A stretch of 64,000 nucleotides of DNA from Rugalucina vietnamica (GCA_964017185.1 OZ024884.1:12005548-12069547), one strand, 5' to 3'; shown: positions 36,755 through 48,059, numbered from the stretch's first letter. A program made the numbers and translations. The notes: generated from the sequence alone by a model not told the origin.

Positions 36755-37086
36755 ATGGCGTGTGAATTGTGGATCTTCCTTATTATTACCACAATGGTAT
36801 GTGTTTGCTCCGGGGAAATTGAAAATACGGGCATGCGGCCCGAAAACATGACCAAGTCGCTCGAAAGCGCTGACATGTCGGAGCTTTTATTCAAAGACGT
36901 TATTCCTGTGTTAAACCAACGTACTCAATGATGTTGCTGAATTAAAATCTGAGAACATGATAATTCGTGAAAAGAACAAATTTCTGTCTGAAACGGTTGC
37001 CCAACAGCAAGAAACTATCAACAAGTTGAATGATGCTACTGATGAACTGAAGTTCCTGGTGGAGCAGTCGGAAAGAAAAACTAAAG
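36755..37086 (+). CDS. C1q-domain protein, exon 1: signal peptide and coiled coil (frameshifted)
   Basis: ATG at 36755 opens MACELWIFLIITTMVCVCSG, a typical signal peptide, then EIENTGMRPENMTKSLESAD and on to VIPVLNQR. That frame stops at TGA 36929-36931. The downstream sequence stays coding in the next frame: NDVAELKSENMIIREKNKFL and QQQETINKLNDATDELKFLV form clear heptads of a coiled coil, and the exon ends at a G|GTAATG donor in phase with exon 2. A one-base change near 36915-36927 therefore breaks the gene here, either by mutation or by an assembly error. From family knowledge, secreted coiled-coil C1q proteins are lectin-like pattern-recognition molecules that trimerise. Confidence 0.75.
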
Positions 37087-37270
37087 GTAATGTGAATTGT
37101 TTTGATTAAATCACAGCAGTCGTATGGCAAGGATTGGGACCACGTAAATCGATCCAAGCACTCAGGTTATTATTGACCAATCCAAGGCGTTTCCAAGGTG
37201 ACTTACTTAATATTTCTTGTTTATTCTCTCTGCCTCTGTGTTGTGCTCGTCTTCCCTGATTTTGGTTGAT

Positions 37271-37502
37271 CATCAGGAAAACGTGTCCGTGAAATGTATG
37301 CCCCCTTATACCCCACTGGGGTGGGTATAAAGGGGTATACCTATTTTTCTATTTTTACCTCCAAAACATAGATTGTGCGGTTCTAACGTGTACCCACAAT
37401 CAATGTTTTGAGCAAAAATATCGAATTTTTTCCAATGAATTTTTCATTTTTTATAGCTGAAAAAAAAAAACTCTATACAACGCATGGGAAGTTTCCGTAA
37501 TG
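37271..37502 (+). mobile_element. Family A palindromic element in the C1q intron
   Basis: A shortened copy from CATCAGGAAAACGTGTCCG to AGTTTCCGTAATG. The TATATAG part of the small hairpin and most of the left central arm are lost. It lies in the intron 37087-37642. Confidence 0.85.
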
Positions 37503-37642
37503 TGCTAGCCAGATAGTTGTTTTCTGGAAAAGAGCTGGCCATCTTGCTCCTTATGCACGATCTTAAAAGTTTGTCCATTTTAGTTAATGCTTTTGTGTGT
37601 CTCGATCGATGATAAATCGTTTTATTTAAACTTTATTTTCAG

Positions 37643-38061
37643 ACAATCAACATAACACTGTGTTCGCTCAAATGGAGTTCCACGGCGACCATAAATTTTC
37701 GGCTTCGGGGCATACCGTCAAGTTTACAACTACAATTGCCAATGTAGGGGGTGTGTTCGATATAAGTTCGGGACATTTTACAGCTCCGGTTGACGGGACA
37801 TATTTGTTCAGCGTTTCGATGTGCACGTTCACTACGGTTTGGGCTCACTTCGAGATCGTGCAAAACGGAAAACACTTAACAACCGGCACCGTTGGTGATC
37901 GCAACTGGGGCGAATGTGGGAGCGCAACGGCCGTGACATACTTGACGAAAGGCTCGCACGTATGGGTTGAAACCGGGAGGACCATTAGAGGAGAAACAAT
38001 TACGATGGCTGCGAGGCATACTTTCACGGGTGTCCTTCTGAACACATACAATCAGCCTTAG
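37643..38061 (+). CDS. C1q-domain protein, exon 2: globular C1q domain
   Basis: The exon follows TTTATTTTCAG and ends at TAG, with 138 residues. It is a whole globular C1q domain: VFAQMEFHGDHKFSASGHTV, then NVGGVFDISSGHFTAPVDGT and YLFSVSM (the conserved F..P..G.Y.F core), then HFEIVQNGKHL, ATAVTYLTKGSHVWVE and a terminal FTGVLLN strand. The length is normal for the domain. Exons 1 and 2 join as g+ac (Asp). With exon 1 read through its frameshift the protein would be about 250 residues: signal peptide, coiled coil, C1q. No collagen repeats are present, as is usual in bivalve C1q-domain proteins. It would be secreted to the haemolymph or mucus. Confidence 0.95.
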
Positions 38062-38084
38062 ACTGAATTTAAAAGAAGGCATAT

Positions 38085-38192
38085 CCCAGCGGACACATGA
38101 CGTCATAATGACGTCATATCAACGTCGATGCGACGTCATGACGTCGCATCGACGTCGATCTGACGTCATTCTGACGTCATGTGCCTGCTGGG
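38085..38192. repeat. Family F palindrome directly 3' of the C1q gene
   Basis: A 108-bp near-perfect palindrome (CCCAGCGGACACATGACGTC to GACGTCATGTGCCTGCTGGG, centre GACGTCATGACGTC). It starts 24 nt after the C1q stop codon, so it probably lies in the 3' UTR. As RNA it could fold into a long hairpin; as DNA it holds several TGACGTCA sites. Confidence 0.9.
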
Positions 38193-39183
38193 CATGACAC
38201 AAAGTCACTTCCAAAAGCTGAAGGTCACTAATGCATATGGCACATCTCTATAAACAAGCTCGATATTATCTTTGAAGACTCAATATTGATTAAACAAAGT
38301 ATATAAATCTTGCATGAGACTCAGAGGTATGAGTAGGCAGACCTGTGCCGAGGGTCACTGTTTATCATCAAGAGGCTCGTTGAATTATGCCAAACTGTGA
38401 CTAAATGGATAGATTTGTCAACTTAAATGATAGAAACACGTTACCATAGGGTCAGACAACCAGGTACAGACACGAATTTCTGACCCTGACTAAAATAAGA
38501 ATATCTGATGCTTTCTCATCAGGTCTACAAGAAATCAGATTTATCAACAGGGAATGCCCCATATACTGCAATGGAACAGCCAGTATCACGTTGTAAATAT
38601 ACTCTTCGTCAAACGTTTAGCATAATTATATGTCTAAAATGAGACTTGTGGTCAGAGCTAACCAAAGCGAATATAAATGTCGACACAATCATCTCTATTC
38701 GATGCCATTGTTACAGAGGAAACAATCAGGACTTTTACGGATTCCAAATCTGCATTTATTTAGATACTGAATGACAAAAGATAAGGTTACTGTTTTGAAA
38801 GAGTAATTTTCGACACCTTTATAATCTTGTCTATAAAACTACTCTTTTTCAGTATTTTGAGTTGAAAGTTATGAAATCTTTAGGTGATAGATAGAATAAT
38901 TATGTAGCATAGATATTATTATCTTGCCATTTGAGATGTAGGCACTAGACATCTTTAAAGACAAATTTGTTTTCAAAATGTTAAACTCTGCAATTATGCT
39001 ATACTTTCTTAACATTTTTATTCTTTCAAGAAATGTAAGTGTTTGATTCCAGGTCTTCATAATTTGTTTGTAACGGATTGTTCCGACATACTCTTTCTTA
39101 ACATGGGGTGAATGTTGTTTAGGCTTGGCGTATTGTGTGCAGAATTCAACATTAAGAAACACGGCTTAAAATCGATTTAAACC
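38193..39183. other. No gene recognised; possible C1q 3' region
   Basis: No canonical AATAAA is seen soon after the C1q stop. ATTAAA near 38290 is a weak alternative. The remainder has no supported feature. Confidence 0.4.
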
Positions 39184-39492
39184 CGCCAGTAACCTTGTGT
39201 TACTGATCGTTCCAAGTCGATACTTCCGTGGTGGTTCTTTTTGTTTTATGTCTTGGTGTTTAAAATATTTTGTGCTGTTGGCGCCTTATGTATGTTTTCA
39301 TATTTTTAGTTAAGTGAAGGTAACTGAGTGGCCACCTATTGGGAAAATAGCTGCTAATTCGGCTTACGAAATGTTTTCATGGTATAAGTACCTGATTGTT
39401 AGTTTGGTTTTTTCCCACCTCGGTTTTTGGAGTGGGAATCTTTTTCTGATTGCGCCTTTTCCTGATCTTTGCCTACTTGCACCTTTTTATCA
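39184..39492 (+). mobile_element. Family D element, near complete
   Basis: Runs from CAGTAACCTTGTGTTACTGA, through GATACTTCCGTGGTGGTTCT, TGGCCACCTATTGGGAAAAT and TTTTTGGAGTGGGAATCTTT, to GATTGCGCCTTTTCCTGATC and GCCTACTTGCACCTTTTTA. It gives the order of parts used to recognise other copies. Confidence 0.8.
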
Positions 39493-39764
39493 TTAAAATA
39501 ATGCATTATAAATTTATCCTACAATTTTCAAAATCTAATAGGCCGAGACAAAAATTGTCATTTGTTGTATGTTTCCTTTCTAAATCGATGAATGTTGAAG
39601 TCCTATTAGGCGTTGGAAACATTTGCAGGATATTTAACTTCAGCACTATAAAAACTTTTGTATATATAGTCGAAAGCATACTATTGTAATATAATGAAAC
39701 CCAAGTGTATATATTGTCTTAGAAACATTGTTGCTGTTTAAGGACTTATAAAAGCTAGTGACTT

Positions 39765-39830
39765 CAAAGCAGGCCAGGATTAAAACCACGAACCGAGGTA
39801 AATTTATCAAGCCTTACCACTAGAGCACAG
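39765..39830 (-). repeat. tRNA-like relic
   Basis: On the minus strand, TGCTCTAGTGGTAAGG resembles an A box and GGTTTTAATCC a degraded B box about 35 nt later. No complete cloverleaf is evident; probably a SINE head or tRNA pseudogene remnant. Confidence 0.35.
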
Positions 39831-39940
39831 AGAATGTAAATAAAATATAATCCCATGTATTTGTATTTGCAAGTATTATCTTTTTTAAAATGATTATCAA
39901 CCATGTTTAAATCTAAACTACGGAACGTAGCAGGAATATA

Positions 39941-40077
39941 AGAATCTTATATGGTGTTCTGTACTAGATGGAAGTTTCCAACCCAAGGGATGACCATGCG
40001 GAGCCTCGGTTCCGCTCAGCACGGTCATCCCGAGGGTTGGAAACTTCCATCTAGTACAGAACACCATATAAGATTCT
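39941..40077. mobile_element. Foldback with 57-bp near-perfect arms
   Basis: AGAATCTTATATGGTGTTCT at the left is the exact inverse of the right end, and pairing continues through GTACTAGATGGAAGTTTCCA to GGGATGACC with only one or two mismatches. The loop contains GCGGAGCCTCGGTTCCGC. About 137 bp, non-coding. Confidence 0.85.
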
Positions 40078-40423
40078 TTTTCTTGCACAACAACCCCTAA
40101 AATCTGGTTTATTTCAAGGTTTTGCGTAATTTTTTGGCCTGGGTGAGAACACCTGGGTGAGATGCAATTTTATCACCCAGGCAAAAAGTGTGGCAATTTC
40201 TATCTGGTGTGCAATAATACCGCTTCCCTAGGGATAAACTGTGTGTCAAAACCACGCGATAGCCGGGTGTCCCAAAATATAACCGCTACAAAACAGTGAA
40301 CTGTAGACCAGCATTTTCCTGCAATCCCTGCTGTTACAAATGACTGGTGAAAAAGGTTACCACATTTTGGAACGAGCGCATGCCTCGGCGGTATTTAACA
40401 TTATATTCCCTTTAAAACATATG

Positions 40424-40520
40424 TTGTTTGTTTGCTTGTTTGTTTGTTTGTTTGTTTGTTTGAATTGATGCCTTACGTCCCAGTCAACAGCGATGTTCAT
40501 GTCGGGACCCTGTCCCCATT
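40424..40520 (-). mobile_element. SINE-like 3' end with (CAAA)n tail
   Basis: On the minus strand GTTGACTGGGACGTAAGGCA leads into a (CAAA)n tail, like the GGGACGTAA-type tails of marine invertebrate SINEs and of the SINE at 24810-25052. No tRNA-like head was found. Confidence 0.45.
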
Positions 40521-41944
40521 TTATAGGACTTTTACCTAACATTAGGATGTCAGGACACTCAAAATGCGCTTCATAAATATAACCACCCAGATAAGCAAAT
40601 AAGGCTTATATGTATGAGTGGCTCAGCCTTGAGCAGTTAACAATTAATCAGGTGATCGATTAGTAGATTAGAAGCTTTGCATTGAGACACAAGCACGCCA
40701 TCTATTTCTCCTAGGCCCCAATGGGCGGGGCCCCATATATGTTGTGTATGTATACTGTATATACATGTATTTGCCGAAATATCATCATGGTAAACTTAAA
40801 TATTAACAGGAAGGTCGGTATATTTCACGGAACCACATGATTTACTGATAGCATATTTCGGTGCGTATACTTTCATGGTAGGTTAAGTCAAATTAAGACT
40901 TCAGAATTCTACATTAATGGGCTTCATACTAGGGTTTAATAAAACCTGAGGTGATAAATGGATTCTTATCAAGAGGGTGTTTAACCAAGCTTAAACACAT
41001 GGGAGAGTAGGCAAATCTAATCCGGACAGGTTATGATTTGTAAAGTTCTTAGAACTATTCACTAAGCAGCAACTAATAGAATTCACAAGTGGAATAGTTT
41101 TTGAGTTGATAAATGGGTTTTAATCAAAAATGGTATTTAGCAAGGTTTACCTACGTGGAGGAACATTTGGACCTATGACCTCTTTCGTACTTTGCAGAAA
41201 ATTAAAGTTATTTTCTAGTAGGTCTAGATATTTGCACCTTTAGAATAAACAATGTTTAATATCGCGACAGACTTCGGCATAATTTTTTGCCGAAACTTAT
41301 AAACTGAATATGGTCATGACATAAATTCTTACCAATATAAAACAAACTTTAAGTACGATATAGAAACGGTTAAAGATTAAATTATAACCAGTAAAGCTTC
41401 CATATATCAGTACTGCATTTGGCCATCATTGCTCGTGTAGAGCCAAAACGTTTTTCTTATTTATAACATATATGATGTCGACATTTTCACTAGTCCACTA
41501 AGTGCTAACTTTAAATTTCTGACGTTTTTTCCTCAACCACGAAAGACATTCACAGCTGCATGAATACTTTATACGAACGAATATGCTGGCTCACATCCTT
41601 GTAAATTCTGCTCATGAGATTTGTTTCATACGATAAATCATTACCGCCACCGTAACGTAATTAACAGACTAATGGTATTCTCAATGTGAACATGAGTAAA
41701 TGGGGCAAGGTAAAATAAAATTATGCATTGTTTCAATGTATTAATTTCCCATTAGCAGAGAACATTTAGTCATTATTAGAACATTAGGAAATTCTTTGAA
41801 ATTTCGGTTTAATTTATATGTTCGGTTACCGAAGTCCATTCTCTTTAACGTTACATGTGTTACATATTAATACAACACTATCTCAACATACATGTACGTT
41901 CAAATCAGGTACCATGTGGCGTATGAGGATACAACCTTCACATA
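40521..41944. other. No gene recognised
   Basis: No supported exon or repeat family. AT-rich with scattered short frames only. Confidence 0.5.
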
Positions 41945-42148
41945 GGTTAAATACTTTGACCGTGCCGCTTGAACTCACGTGACTGGATCGAGCGCATTTT
42001 GTTGTTAGAAGAAGCAGTTATCGGAATTCAGGATAAGTGTTGCGGGGTAATACGCAGTCAGAAATTAACACTACCTATTTCTCATCATGAAATCCTCGCA
42101 TGAAAGTGAATAGTATGGTATCAAGCGGCACGGTCAAAGTGTTTTACC
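41945..42148. mobile_element. 204-bp MITE with 28-bp inverted ends
   Basis: GGTTAAATACTTTGACCGTG (then CCGCTTGA) at the left matches the inverse of the right end (TCAAGCGGCACGGTCAAAGT, then GTTTTACC) with about three differences. The interior is single-copy in the window. The target duplication is not clear. Confidence 0.7.
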
Positions 42149-43038
42149 TTTTTTATGCTAGGCTTTTGGCTATAGTTTTAAGTAGTCTCGCCAGATTAAA
42201 GGCCATTACAGTTTAAACGGCAACAAATCGGTACAGCACGATATGACCCCCGGCATCTAAACATGCAATGACCCATAGAGACAAACCACAATTTATGTTA
42301 AAACAATCGAATGAAGGTGGATTTTACCTGCGCTATTTTGAAAAACAATTATCCTTGTTATCTCTTGACTGATATGCACATTTTGACTTCACAGTAAAGG
42401 AGAACCGTATTAAATAAGTTGAGGGACAACTTCGAATTCTGAAGAAATGTAATGAAAAGTCCAAACATATCGGAACATACAAATTTGATTTAAAAAATTA
42501 GACCAGATTTGTTAAAAATCGCATTTATAAACCTTGTTAACATTATAGTACATGAGAAAAAACATCAATAGTTCATACCTTACACTTCTCCATATTAAGC
42601 TGCACAACATTATGAATGAAAGTAAAACAACCATAAATATGGGAATCTACAATTAAATTAGTATTATTTCTTATAATTATGTTTACACATTGCAGGAAAA
42701 GTGTTACAAACATTATTCCATACGATGCTATGTGGATAATGAAGTCTTAAAAGTTTCAACCTAATCACCCTGTATATTTTTATAAACAAAATGTCAGTGA
42801 ACGAAATTAACCTTAGTGCATTTGTATGCCCCGTCACAACATGCATAGCTTTTGGCGGGAAACTACTTTTCAGCAACTTTGTTTTCAAGTCTTAATATTC
42901 GTAATATTTGGCGGGAATGTTTTATCAAACCAATTAAGAAACATGTTGTTTGAAAACAGTAACCTTATCGGGTGCAAAAATCACATTTGGTGCAAAGAAT
43001 TCACTTAAGATTAATGTTACCTTGAAAACAATTATTAC
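42149..43038. other. No gene recognised
   Basis: AT-rich sequence; open frames at 42664-42888 (minus) and 42826-43008 (plus) lack domain or splice support. Confidence 0.45.
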
Positions 43039-43258
43039 CATAACGAAAACTTGCTCATGCAATAAACAGAGGTTTTTTGAGCTTTAAAAATTGAAATTTT
43101 GCTCAAAACATAGATTGTGGGTACTCGTTAGAACCGCCTCGGCGAGGCGGTTCTAACGAGTACCCACAATCTATGGTTTGGAGCAAAAATAAGAAAAGAG
43201 GTATACCCTGCCAACCCCAGTTTTTCTATATAAAAGTGGGTTTTATGTTTTCGTGATG
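43039..43258 (-). mobile_element. Family A palindromic element, shortened left side
   Basis: From CATAACGAAAACTTGCTCAT to TTTATGTTTTCGTGATG. The central palindrome is perfect here: GTACTCGTTAGAACCGCCTC and its full inverse. Part of the outer right region is lost. Confidence 0.9.
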
Positions 43259-43450
43259 CAATACATTAAGGCAGAGCTTCTGAAGGACCTAAAGTGCCGG
43301 GTACATTATACCTCTTTTTATTCGATTAATGCCCCTGCTGTTGCAATATGATCCAAAAATCAAACGACTGTCATAATGATGTGATTATCTCATCTCTTCA
43401 GGGGGCAATAAAGAGGCCCCATACAGGATAACACCTGTGGTACCACTGTT

Positions 43451-43684
43451 TGAGCCGCCTCGTGGGAAAACAATATGTGGTTTCCGAACAGGTCTGACAC
43501 AAACTGGGCTCTACAAGCACAGAAGATGGCTAGAGGCTGGAAATTTTGGATTTAGAAAGTAGAGGAATTGTACTATCCATGTAGCGAAAACAAAGGCGCT
43601 GATCAGCTTCGCAGTTACTGCGGAGCTGATCTGCGCCTTTGTTTTCGCCTATGCAGATTGCTGGTTTTCCCATGAGGCGGCTCG
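43451..43684 (+). mobile_element. Family B palindromic MITE, full length
   Basis: TGAGCCGCCTCGTGGGAAAA to CCCATGAGGCGGCTCG. The centre GCGAAAACAAAGGCGCTGAT, CAGCTTCGCAGTTACTGCGG and its inverse forms a long hairpin. TT occurs at both outer flanks. Confidence 0.9.
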
Positions 43685-44152
43685 TTTATTGGTGTTAGCC
43701 ATAACCTGTGCAGTAAAACTGCTTCCCTCGGGATTGAATATTGATCTGTTTCTTTTTGGGGCCCCTACCTGTATTCAGAGTCATTATCAAAGCAGCGATC
43801 TATAATACATGTAAATCTACTGTCCCTGATCAAAGCAACAAATTTTTCCGAAGACAGAAATTCAGGTCTTTAAATACCCGTGTAAAAACAATTGTATAGA
43901 AAATCGTGAATGCAGACCATGATAAAACTGCACGCTAAACTGTTGTCTCGGAACAATGTACCATACAATGTGGGTCCAAAACTGTTTAAAGCAATACAGG
44001 TTTCCCCAATACATATGATCAATAACCTATCTACCACCAAAGCAATAAAGACATTCTTATGTCTAAAGGTGTTCTTAGCATGTTACCGTGATTAATGACG
44101 ACGCGTCAAACATTGCTGTATTGATGTTATACATACGTGACCTGATGATATT

Positions 44153-44369
44153 AGGGCAATAATCCGCAGACTCAAAACGGTCTGCAAAGTCACAGAAAAA
44201 TGCTAGGAGCTTGAAATTTTGGATTTAACAGGAAGAGGTATTGTACTATACGTGAAGCGAAAACAAATGCGCTGCACAGTTACTGCACAGCTGATCTGCG
44301 TCTTTGTTTTCGCATATGCAAAACAGGTTTTGTTCATGATTTGATTCATAAGGGCAATAATCCACAGAC
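44153..44369 (+). mobile_element. Truncated family B copy between 19-bp direct repeats
   Basis: Positions about 44185-44330 hold the middle of family B (GCTAGGAGCTTGAAATTTTG, GCGAAAACAAATGCGCTGCA, GATCTGCGTCTTTGTTTTCG) without its TGAGCC ends. AGGGCAATAATCCGCAGAC (44153-44171) and AGGGCAATAATCCACAGAC (44351-44369) flank it. Confidence 0.75.
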
Positions 44370-44591
44370 ACGAGCTTTCATTAAGATATGGAATGTGGAG
44401 AATTGGTTTCGTGAAAGAACCATATGGCACAGTTGGTGCTAGTTGATAGAATTATCTCGAAAAATTATTTATTATATCCTAAATCATGAAATATAGAAAA
44501 CTCTATGGAGCATGTGCGCTAATTAGAACGAATACGGATATATACCGAAAAACAGTCAGCATGAAATAAGTCACACCAGAACCGCATTGGA

Positions 44592-47001
44592 CAGCCAAAA
44601 CGAGTTAAGTCATTGAATTCGGGCCAAAATTTGTCCCATAAATTTTTTGGCTTAGATTTTTGTGTTTTGCTATTTTTTCAACTACTTGGACCCTGCCTGA
44701 TAAATTGTGATGTTTAAAAAATGTTAGCAACCCGAATTTTCAAATTTTATTGCTTCATGAACAACAAGACTAAATTCTAATGTGAACTACGTTACTGTGG
44801 TAGAGTTTCTTTAAAAACGCAAAAAATGTAACGAGGTATGACACTTTCAAACTGTTTTAAACTAGCTTTTCACAATTGTCATTTTCTTGCTTAAAAACAA
44901 GTGTTATACGTTACACTTATTTCATAATTGCCTTCTCAGCGTAGTTTGAATGTTGGACTCAAAAGAAAATTTAAAAATAGTTGTTATTCTAAATATACAA
45001 ACATCGGTTTGCTTATTTCCATCCACTTTTGAGAACTATTAAATAAATAAACTCGTTTTTATTTAGAATAAAGATTATAAATATCATAACTTTACGTATT
45101 TGAGGCACTTGTAATACCGTTTTGCCATTTTCGTGCTGAAAAATGTAACATTAGCTTGGTAACGTAATTCACAAACCAATTACCAATGTATTCTTTCCTG
45201 TGAGAAATCGTACATTTCTATACCACCAATCTGCCTCAAATGTGCCACAGAAGGTAAATTTAACCTCTATTTGCACCTTAAATACAATTCATTGTATACG
45301 TCATTGTTGATTTTGTAGAAAGGACCCTTTCAAATGTACAATGTATAAAATAAGTAAAAAAATCTTCATATTATTGTTATTCATTAACTTGTTGTAGTTC
45401 GCAAGACACCCAACAAATAAAGAATGAATCACCGCATACATATTCAAAAAGGTTTTATACAACAGGTTAAAGCTTTATTTTATAGAAAAAGTGCATTTTG
45501 TCCGAAAATGATGCCATAACACATTAAAGGTAACGTAATTCACACACAAAATATGTCAAATGTTTTCGAAAGTAGTATGTTATAAGCATGATTTTCATGT
45601 CTCTTTTTCACATAAAGCTATCAAGAGGCATGCAAAGTAAGTCAAAAGAACAATGGGATAAAAGATATCAACATAAGTGGATCAGGGCGTCAATACAGCG
45701 TGCTTATTCTAAAGTGTATATTGAAAAAGGACGATAAACACACATTTTTTGGATAATCTGGGTACCTTGTGACATCGATTAATGATAAAAACAATTAACC
45801 GAGACAACATATGTTTTATATCACTGAAAGTATGAATCATGTGATCCTATCATGGATCAAAAGCAGAATTATGTAAAAAGTGAATTACGTTACCTGCATG
45901 TGAATTACGTTACCTACACTCAATCACATTCAGATCATAGGCGGTATGCAAAACATAATAAATGTTTTAACTTATGACTTTTGTTATTTATAAAGGACAC
46001 CTTGCACATATCGCATTGATACGATGGCTATCTATATAATTTTCATAAAAGGGTGAGATGGTGTACCCAGAAAATATAAATCAAGTCCATGTAGCTACGA
46101 AAAAGCAACACTTGTATGGTTGGAATTGATACCTACAAGCAGAAATAGACTTGGTTTAAACGAACAACGAACATAAATTCCAACGAGACATGAGAATTCA
46201 GAGTTATTTCTCTTAAAGTAAAATTGTAGTAACGTAATTCACAGTAACGTAATTCACAACTTTGAGCTTTATTCTTATTTTCTCCTATGTTTAGAACATC
46301 CCGTAAAGTTCTTTATCTATTTGCTACATAGTATGGTCAAAGTCCTTTCACTGCTGTCACATGGAATATTTCTACCTCTTAATTAGCAAATGATATGGGT
46401 AGGGTAACGTAGTTCACAAAACTGTGTTATTTTTCATCAGCTTTTGCTTTGACTTTATCTTAGACAAATGAACAATAGCAAGCCCATATTTGTATTTATT
46501 TTCCAAGCATGTATCTACTGTCTTGCCAAAAACATGTAGCATGTAAGCTAAATATACGTTAAAAGTATTTTGTGAGAGACATTACAGGTAGTAACGTAAT
46601 TCACGAAAGAATCTGGGACATCAGTAATTGAGACATGAAAATTTTAATTTTTACTTCAGAACCAAAATCAAGGCGTAAAATAAAAGGTCTATGTATATGG
46701 CATTGACAAATGATAGAAAACCGCCAACCCCAACAATGTATTTTCAGTAATAAGTTCTATAATAAGCTTACTGTGCTGATGGGACAGCATTTTTGCTGGA
46801 TTTTATGGGTATGTCACGTGGAAAACGTCTTACAGAGTGACTGTAGACCACATTTCCTGCTTTTCTTTCACATGACTGTAGGGCTATGACCTAAACCTAG
46901 GTAAAAACGCTTCAAAGCACTTAATAACTACTTGTTTACTTGAAAATATATGGATGGGACACAAAAATCACCGAATTCAATGACTTAACTCGTTTTGGCT
47001 G
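44592..47001. mobile_element. 2.41-kb TIR element with dispersed GTAACGTAATTCAC motifs
   Basis: The ends are inverted repeats whose first 31 bp are identical (CAGCCAAAACGAGTTAAGTC, then ATTGAATTCGG); a looser match continues to about 47 bp. TGGA stands on both sides (44588-44591 and 47002-47005), indicating a 4-bp target duplication. The interior has no long open frame but carries about ten copies of GTAACGTAATTCAC in both orientations: near 44782, 45159, 45530, 45880, 45900, 46229, 46244, 46404 and 46591, some with one change. It is probably a non-autonomous DNA transposon. A 4-bp target duplication fits several superfamilies (Sola1, Chapaev or Academ types), and no transposase is present to decide. 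Confidence 0.85.
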
Positions 47002-47329
47002 TGGAACGTTCAGTAAAGAAATTACTAGAGGACTTAAACCAATTTTAGGGGACCGAACCTCACTCTAAGCTTCTTCAGTGGGTCAGTCATACACAAACAT
47101 AGAGGATGATAGGCATAATACATTATACTTGAACATCAAAACATTTAACATGAAACATTTAAATGTTAAAAGCTGGAGTTCGGGCATAAAACATTCTCTG
47201 TGAGATGTTTTACGGCTCAAAGAGAACGTATTAAGAAAACCAGTCTTCTTGGTTAAATTGCAATTTGTCTTTACATACATGTAGGTTCATATTGATACAA
47301 GATTTTGACAACTGGTATTCCCTTAACAG

Positions 47330-47760
47330 GCCGTATGGGCCTGAAGGATACTTTAATGTTTTAATCAGACGAACCATTAGGAAAACACGTCCGTGAAATG
47401 TATACCCCCTTAAACCCCACTTTTATATAGTAGAAGTGGGATTTACAGGAGAATACCTATTTTTCTTATTTTTGCTCCAAAACATAGAGTGTGGGTACTC
47501 GTTAGAACCGCCTCGACGGCGGTTCTAACGTGTACTCAACAGTCTATGTTTTGAGCAAAAATAAGAAATATCAAAATTTTTCAGCTGAAAACTTTCCTGA
47601 TCTTTGCCTACTTGTACCTTTTCATTTTTTTAAGCAAACAATCTATGTTTATTGCATGGGCAAGTTTTCGTAATGCGGTGGTCGCGAATGGCCTTACACT
47701 ATAAGGATACTTTGACAATGTTATAATCAGACGAACGGTGGTCGCAAATGGCCTTACACC
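47330..47760 (+). repeat. Local tandem duplication, first unit split by family A
   Basis: AAGGATACTTT..AATGTT.TAATCAGACGAAC occurs near 47344-47374 and again near 47703-47736. In the second unit GACGAAC runs straight into GGTGGTCGC, while in the first a family A copy lies between GACGAAC and CGGTGGTCGC. Confidence 0.8.
47375..47675 (+). mobile_element. Family A palindromic element with family D sequence inside
   Basis: From CATTAGGAAAACACGTCCG to CAAGTTTTCGTAATG. It has the central palindrome with a short loop (GAACCGCCTCGACGGCGGTT). In its right arm, 47596-47622, it holds CCTGATCTTTGCCTACTTGT ACCTTTTC, which is the end of family D and is not present in other A copies. Confidence 0.85.
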
Positions 47761-48059
47761 AAATCATGTGCACAATTCGCAGTTAACTTCATTATTAATT
47801 TACGGTTGCTTTCATCACTTCTGTATGTTCTGGAGTGCAGCCATAACACCGTTTTGGGCCGGCGTACAACTCAGTAACAAAACAAATGTCTGAGAAGCTT
47901 AAACAGTTTTGACTGCCTGCCTAGAAATTGACAAGAGACGTTAAGAAAGAGAACGTACATGTATAAGTGAGTGACTGAAATAATCATGTACATCATGTGC
48001 TTAGTATTAAAAAATAATATGATTGCGTAGACACATTTAGCGGCGAAAGTACCATCATT

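Noticed and set aside
39765..39830. Functional tRNA gene
   Set aside because: A- and B-box-like motifs are degraded and no full cloverleaf forms. The same holds for 48590-48672.
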